9,455 bases of DNA, taken from assembly GCA_017473665.1 (NCBI GenBank), contig JAFUKK010000045.1:1-9455 (forward strand), read 5' to 3'. The notes beneath the pieces were generated by a model. It was not told the origin of the DNA. It saw nothing but the letters and a program-made list of their open reading frames with translations, and ran no database searches. The position numbers and the translations under genes are program-made. Of this stretch, positions 6,639 to 9,455 are shown piece after piece. Every line of letters begins with the position of its first letter. The first letter of the stretch is position 1. The stretch is from Lachnospiraceae bacterium. GTDB lineage: Bacteria > Bacillota > Clostridia > Lachnospirales > Lachnospiraceae.

Positions 6639-6686
6639 AATGTACCATAATGCTTGCCTGCGGCAGGTTTTTATGGTACATTTTTT
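6639..6686 (+). terminator. Strong rho-independent terminator of the yicC-cinA operon
   Basis: AATGTACCATAA (6639-6650) pairs perfectly over 12 bp with TTATGGTACATT (6671-6682). Inside it CCTG (6657-6660) and CAGG (6664-6667) form a further GC-rich stem around a CGG triloop. The right arm runs into a T6 tract (6681-6686), and A residues at 6635-6637 could extend the pairing into it. This is the clearest transcription end in the window and separates cinA from recA. Confidence 0.9.
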
Positions 6687-6850
6687 ATGTCTGAAAATCT
6701 TTTTCATAGTAATTCAAATCTATGAGTTCCGGGCATTTCGCCATGAAATTTCAGAAAGAATTTAAAGAGATGGAGGGGATGCCTTTGAGGGAGTTTTAAT
6801 GGACTCATATTAGTGTACAATATATTTTGTAAAGAAAATAATAATTTATA
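6687..6850 (+). other. Non-coding spacer upstream of recA; possible faint gene remnant, AT-rich UP-like end
   Basis: No gene with a ribosome binding site is seen here. An open stretch of 25 codons (6722-6799) ends at TAA; its last residues, KFQKEFKEMEGMPLREF, resemble the end of an AraC-type helix-turn-helix (F-x3-FK-x3-GM-x-P-x-E-[YF]). It has no Shine-Dalgarno and could be chance or a relic. The last 30 bases (about 6820-6850) are nearly all A/T, directly before the recA -35, which fits an UP element for the polymerase alpha subunit. Confidence 0.3.
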
Positions 6851-6879
6851 TTGACAAAGCCGAACAAATGTTTTATTCT
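6851..6879 (+). promoter_or_regulatory. recA promoter
   Basis: A perfect TTGACA (6851-6856) is followed after exactly 17 bases by TATTCT (6874-6879), which keeps the T, A and final T of a -10. Transcription should start near 6886, giving a leader of about 34 bases. The whole spacer downstream of base 6861 is occupied by a LexA box, so repressor and polymerase binding would be mutually exclusive. Confidence 0.75.
6861..6874 (+). promoter_or_regulatory. LexA (DinR) operator 1 of recA
   Basis: CGAACAAATGTTTT matches the Gram-positive LexA consensus CGAACRNRYGTTYC at 13 of 14 positions, missing only the final C. It sits between the -35 and -10 of the recA promoter. recA is a standard member of the LexA regulon in Firmicutes, which supports the call. 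Confidence 0.8.
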
Positions 6880-6887
6880 GATAAAAA

Positions 6888-6901
6888 CAAACATTTGTTC
6901 C
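6888..6901 (-). promoter_or_regulatory. LexA operator 2 of recA, opposite orientation
   Basis: Read on the minus strand this is GGAACAAATGTTTG, matching 12 of 14 positions of CGAACRNRYGTTYC. Its central 12 bases (6889-6900) are identical, in reverse complement, to those of operator 1 (6862-6873). It lies at or just after the expected transcription start and 6 bases before the recA Shine-Dalgarno. The two box centres are 27 bp apart. Confidence 0.65.
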
Positions 6902-6919
6902 TGAGAAAAGGAGATTGTA

Positions 6920-7933
6920 ATGGAAAGAGAAGAAAAATTAAAAGCGTTGGATGCCGCATTGAGCCATATTGAGAAGCAGTACGGAAAGGGTACTGTTATG
7001 CGTCTGGGAGACCCTTCCGCACAGATGAGTGTGGAGACCATTCCCACCGGTTCTTTAAGTTTGGATATTGCTCTTGGCTTGGGGGGGATTCCTAAGGGTA
7101 GAATTATAGAGATTTATGGACCTGAGTCCAGTGGTAAGACCACGGTTACCCTGCATATGATTGCAGAGGTACAAAAGAGAGGCGGTATTGCCGGCTTTAT
7201 TGATGCTGAGCATGCGCTTGATCCTGTATATGCCAAGAATATAGGAGTGGACATTGACAATCTGTACATATCCCAGCCGGATAACGGAGAACAGGCCATG
7301 GAGATTACCGAGACCATGGTACGTTCCGGTGCAGTGGATATCGTAGTAGTAGACTCTGTGGCAGCGCTGGTACCCAAGGCGGAGATTGATGGTGATATGG
7401 GAGACAGTCATGTGGGACTGCAGGCACGTCTCATGAGCCAGGCTCTGCGAAAACTGACTGCAGTTATCAGTAAGTCCAATTGTACAGTTATTTTTATCAA
7501 TCAGCTTCGTGAAAAGATTGGTATTATGTTCGGTAATCCTGAGACCACTACCGGAGGTCGCGCTCTGAAATTCTATTCTTCCGTGCGTATGGATGTGCGC
7601 CGGATTGAATCTTTGAAGCAGGGCGGAGAGGTGATTGGTAACCGTACTCGTGTGAAGGTGGTAAAGAATAAGGTGGCACCTCCTTTTAAAGAGGCAGAGT
7701 TTGATATTATGTTCGGTGAAGGTATTTCCATGGTAGGAGATATTCTGGATTTGGCAGCGAGTATTGATGTGGTGAATAAATCCGGCGCATGGTACACCTA
7801 TAATGGCAACAAGATAGGACAGGGCCGTGAAAATGCGAAGCAATATTTGAAAGATAATCCGGAGATTTGCCGGGAAGTGGAGCAAAAGGTGCGTGAGCAT
7901 TTCGGTTTTGAGGACACCACAGAATCCAAGTAG
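6920..7933 (+). CDS. recA: Recombinase RecA
   Basis: The product has 337 residues, slightly shorter than average (about 345-355) because the acidic C-terminal tail is brief (EDTTESK). RecA forms ATP-dependent filaments on single-stranded DNA, carries out strand exchange and triggers LexA self-cleavage. Seen: an N-terminal oligomerisation helix with [21 protein letters not shown]; Walker A GPESSGKT at 67-74; Walker B ending at Asp145 (VDIVVVDS); [26 protein letters not shown] covering loop L2; and the C-terminal domain with [20 protein letters not shown] at 6908-6913 is 6 bases before the ATG. It has its own LexA-controlled promoter and no visible terminator after it, so recX is probably on the same transcript. 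Confidence 0.98.
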   Translation: MEREEKLKALDAALSHIEKQYGKGTVMRLGDPSAQMSVETIPTGSLSLDIALGLGGIPKGRIIEIYGPESSGKTTVTLHMIAEVQKRGGIAGFIDAEHALDPVYAKNIGVDIDNLYISQPDNGEQAMEITETMVRSGAVDIVVVDSVAALVPKAEIDGDMGDSHVGLQARLMSQALRKLTAVISKSNCTVIFINQLREKIGIMFGNPETTTGGRALKFYSSVRMDVRRIESLKQGGEVIGNRTRVKVVKNKVAPPFKEAEFDIMFGEGISMVGDILDLAASIDVVNKSGAWYTYNGNKIGQGRENAKQYLKDNPEICREVEQKVREHFGFEDTTESK

Positions 7934-7950
7934 AATGAGGAAGTGATAGC

Positions 7951-8574
7951 GTGCAGGTGACTGAGATTGTAGAATGGACGAAGTCCCGCAGTAAGGTATA
8001 TATAGACCAGGAATTCGCCTTTGTATTATACAAAGGCGAATTGCCTATCTATGGTGTGATGCAAGGGGAAGAATTACCTTCGGAGAATTATGTACAGATT
8101 ATGGAAGAGGTACTACCCAAGCGTGCCAAGCTAAGGGCTATGAATTTATTGATGAAACGTACCTATACTAGTTCCCAGCTACGGCGAAAGCTGGAAGAGG
8201 GATATTATCCTCCTTCTGTGATAGAGGAAGCATTAGATTATGTAGCATCCTTTCACTATACGGATGATTTGCAATATGCATTGGATTATATTACCTACCG
8301 TGAGACCACCCATAGTCGTAAGCGTATGGAACAGGATTTGATGAAACGAGGGATTTCTGCAGACCTCTTTGAAAAAGCATGGAGTCTTTGGGAGGACCAG
8401 GGAGGCAGTCAGGATGAAAGTGCGATGATACACATGTTATTGCGTAAAAAGGGGTATAAACCGGAAGGGGCAGATCGGGCACAACAGTCTAAGATGTATC
8501 AATTTCTTCTTCGAAAAGGATTTTCCGGGGAGCAAATTACCAAAGCTTTGCGTATTTATAGCGAAGATGCTTGA
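7951..8574 (+). CDS. recX: Regulatory protein RecX
   Basis: RecX binds RecA filaments and limits or modulates their activity. The product has 207 residues, within the family's range. Three weak three-helix repeats are visible: around 54-100 (RAMNLLMKRTYTSSQLRRKL then IEEALDYV and DD-x2-YA), around 110-150 (RKRMEQDLMKRGIS) and at the C-terminus (YQFLLRKGFSGEQITKAL). An N-terminal segment of about 50 residues precedes them, as in other Firmicutes. The start is GTG 7951, chosen because AGGAAG (7938-7943) lies 7 bases upstream and no ATG occurs at a suitable distance. The gap to recA is 17 bases. The weaker start codon would help keep RecX below RecA in amount (inference). The TGA stop lies inside the rny -35 hexamer, and no terminator follows. 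Confidence 0.88.
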   Translation: MQVTEIVEWTKSRSKVYIDQEFAFVLYKGELPIYGVMQGEELPSENYVQIMEEVLPKRAKLRAMNLLMKRTYTSSQLRRKLEEGYYPPSVIEEALDYVASFHYTDDLQYALDYITYRETTHSRKRMEQDLMKRGISADLFEKAWSLWEDQGGSQDESAMIHMLLRKKGYKPEGADRAQQSKMYQFLLRKGFSGEQITKALRIYSEDA

Positions 8575-8599
8575 CATAATAGCCAAATAAGTTTAAAAT
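8571..8599 (+). promoter_or_regulatory. Promoter of rny, overlapping the recX stop codon
   Basis: A perfect TTGACA (8571-8576) is followed after 17 bases by TAAAAT (8594-8599), five of six matches to TATAAT. The last base of the final sense codon and the TGA stop of recX form the first four bases of the -35. Expected start is near 8606, giving a leader of about 108 bases before rny. Confidence 0.8.
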
Positions 8600-8621
8600 T
8601 TATATGTTGTAATTCGCTTGT

Positions 8622-8678
8622 TAGAATGTTTTCAGACTTTGAGGGAGACCTCAAAGATATGTACATACATTCTATTTT
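8622..8678 (+). promoter_or_regulatory. Nested stem-loop in the rny mRNA leader
   Basis: TAGAATGT (8622-8629) pairs perfectly with ACATTCTA (8667-8674). Inside it CTTTGAGG (8637-8644) pairs perfectly with CCTCAAAG (8649-8656), closed by GAGA (8645-8648), a GNRA tetraloop. The arms are separated by a 7- and 10-base internal loop, and the outer arm is followed by TTTT then G (8675-8679). Two uninterrupted 8-bp helices nested in a short leader are unlikely by chance. Possible roles are mRNA stability, attenuation or a protein-binding site; none is proven. It does not look like a known riboswitch to me. Confidence 0.65.
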
Positions 8679-8696
8679 GTACAATGAAAATCAAAT

Positions 8697-8710
8697 AAGG
8701 AGGTGCTCCT
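8697..8710 (+). promoter_or_regulatory. rny ribosome binding site inside a short hairpin
   Basis: The Shine-Dalgarno AAGGAGG (8697-8703) lies 10 bases before the ATG. Its core AGGAG (8698-8702) is exactly complementary to CTCCT (8706-8710), giving a 5-bp stem with a GTG triloop that ends 3 bases before the start codon. The ribosome site can therefore be masked in the free RNA. Control by this fold is inference. Confidence 0.6.
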
Positions 8711-8713
8711 GTA

Positions 8714-9455
8714 ATGCTTGAGAAGATCATCATTGCGATTGTCTGCGTCCTTGTAACTGCGATTATTACCGCTATCGTGACCACAGCTTATCAGAAGAAA
8801 GCTGCTGCATCCACTATCGGTAATGCAGAAGAAAAGGCAAGAGAGATTATTGATGAAGCTCTTAAGACTGCAGAGACCAAAAAGCGCGAGTCCTTACTGG
8901 AGGTCAAGGAAGAAACTATTCGTACCAAGAATGAACTTGACAAGGAGATAAAGGAACGTAGAGCAGAAGCTCAGAAATACGAGCGCAGGGTCCAGCAGAA
9001 AGAAGAGAACATCGATAAAAAAGCAGATGCAATCGAGAAACGTGAAGCTAATTTGGCAGCCCGCGAAGAGTCTTTAAATAAGATGAAAGACGAGGTGTCC
9101 AAATTAAACGAGCAAAGACTGCAGGAACTGGAAAGAATTTCAGGTTTAACCTCTGAACAGGCAAAAGACTACTTATTGAAAATTGTTGAAGAAGAAGTAA
9201 AACATGAAACGGCAGTGATGATCAAAGAACTTGAGACTCGCGCCAAAGAAGAGGCAGACAAGAAGGCAAAGGAATATGTGGTTAATGCAATCCAGAGATG
9301 TTCAGCAGACCATGTCTCTGAGACCACAATTTCTGTTGTGCAGTTGCCTAACGATGAAATGAAGGGTAGAATTATTGGTCGTGAGGGACGTAATATCCGT
9401 ACTCTCGAGACTATGACAGGTGTTGATTTGATTATTGATGATACACCCGAAGCAG
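8714..9455 (+). CDS. rny: Ribonuclease Y, N-terminal half (continues beyond window)
   Basis: RNase Y is the membrane-anchored endoribonuclease that starts mRNA decay in many Firmicutes and takes the place of RNase E. The window contains 247 codons of a protein usually about 510-520 long. Seen: an N-terminal transmembrane helix (about 5-25, [18 protein letters not shown]); a long, highly charged coiled coil (about 35-155); the [13 protein letters not shown] linker segment; and the start of the KH RNA-binding domain with [12 protein letters not shown]. The HD catalytic domain lies outside. The ATG at 8714 follows AAGGAGG at 8697-8703. It has its own promoter within the end of recX and a structured leader, so it can be expressed apart from recA-recX, although read-through from recX is likely. 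Confidence 0.96.
   Translation, partial: MLEKIIIAIVCVLVTAIITAIVTTAYQKKAAASTIGNAEEKAREIIDEALKTAETKKRESLLEVKEETIRTKNELDKEIKERRAEAQKYERRVQQKEENIDKKADAIEKREANLAAREESLNKMKDEVSKLNEQRLQELERISGLTSEQAKDYLLKIVEEEVKHETAVMIKELETRAKEEADKKAKEYVVNAIQRCSADHVSETTISVVQLPNDEMKGRIIGREGRNIRTLETMTGVDLIIDDTPEA

Noticed and set aside
6814..6821. TACAAT at 6816-6821 as the -10 of a second recA promoter
   Set aside because: The sequence 17 bases upstream (GTTTTA) is a poor -35, whereas the TTGACA-17-TATTCT pair downstream is clearly better and coincides with the LexA box.
7055..7900. A 281-codon minus-strand open frame opposite recA
   Set aside because: It is a shadow of the highly conserved recA coding strand, with no ribosome binding site and no recognisable domain.
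5301..8686. Recurring TGTACA/GTACAT words in the pgsA-cinA, cinA-recA and recX-rny gaps as a shared operator
   Set aside because: The word is short and self-complementary, also occurs in coding sequence (for example near 2010 and 7263), and each intergenic copy is better explained as part of a local stem or terminator.
8659..8721. Possible upstream open frames in the rny leader: 20 codons from 8659, and MKIK from 8684 ending on the ribosome site
   Set aside because: Neither ATG has a Shine-Dalgarno. The overlap with the rny start is suggestive but not enough to call a leader peptide.

Overview
This window is chromosomal core-genome DNA from a Gram-positive Firmicute, most likely a member of Clostridia and, by the style of its proteins, family Lachnospiraceae. 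The reasons are: strong AGGAG-type ribosome binding sites before nearly every gene; the arrangement rqcH / yicC-gmk-rpoZ-rimO-pgsA-cinA / recA-recX / rny; a Bacillus/Clostridium-type LexA operator upstream of recA; and RNase Y rather than RNase E. The taxonomic call is from protein and motif memory, not a database search. I see no mobile element, tRNA, rRNA, CRISPR array or phage gene.

Layout. Positions 1-1366 (minus strand) hold the first 455 codons of rqcH (NFACT/FbpA family ribosome quality control factor), which runs off the left edge. A divergent intergenic region of about 210 bases follows, with one promoter facing each way and a G-run motif between them. From 1579 a tightly packed plus-strand operon runs to 6601: yicC (endoribonuclease), gmk (guanylate kinase), rpoZ (RNA polymerase omega), rimO (S12 methylthiotransferase), pgsA (phosphatidylglycerophosphate synthase) and cinA. 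Junctions are overlaps or short gaps, and the only possible break is a modest hairpin between rpoZ and rimO. The operon ends in a strong factor-independent terminator (6639-6686).

The cinA-recA gap (6602-6919) holds that terminator, a stretch with only a very weak gene-remnant signal, and a recA promoter with two identical LexA boxes in opposite orientation. recA and recX form a two-gene unit (17-base gap, GTG start for recX). The rny promoter overlaps the recX stop codon. It leads into a leader of about 110 bases with a nested stem-loop capped by a GNRA tetraloop and a second hairpin that covers the rny ribosome binding site. rny (RNase Y) runs off the right edge after 247 codons.

How the genes work together. 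This is a housekeeping neighbourhood: RNA turnover (YicC, RNase Y), ribosome maintenance (RqcH, RimO), transcription (omega), nucleotide and lipid supply (Gmk, PgsA), nucleotide repair or competence (CinA) and recombination/SOS response (RecA, RecX). I found no convincing new multi-gene system. The signals most worth a second look are regulatory or single-residue: the structured rny leader with a masked ribosome binding site, the paired LexA boxes at recA, the Shine-Dalgarno held in a bulged hairpin before cinA, the G-quadruplex-type motif between rqcH and yicC, and a D-to-E change at the key Asp of RqcH.
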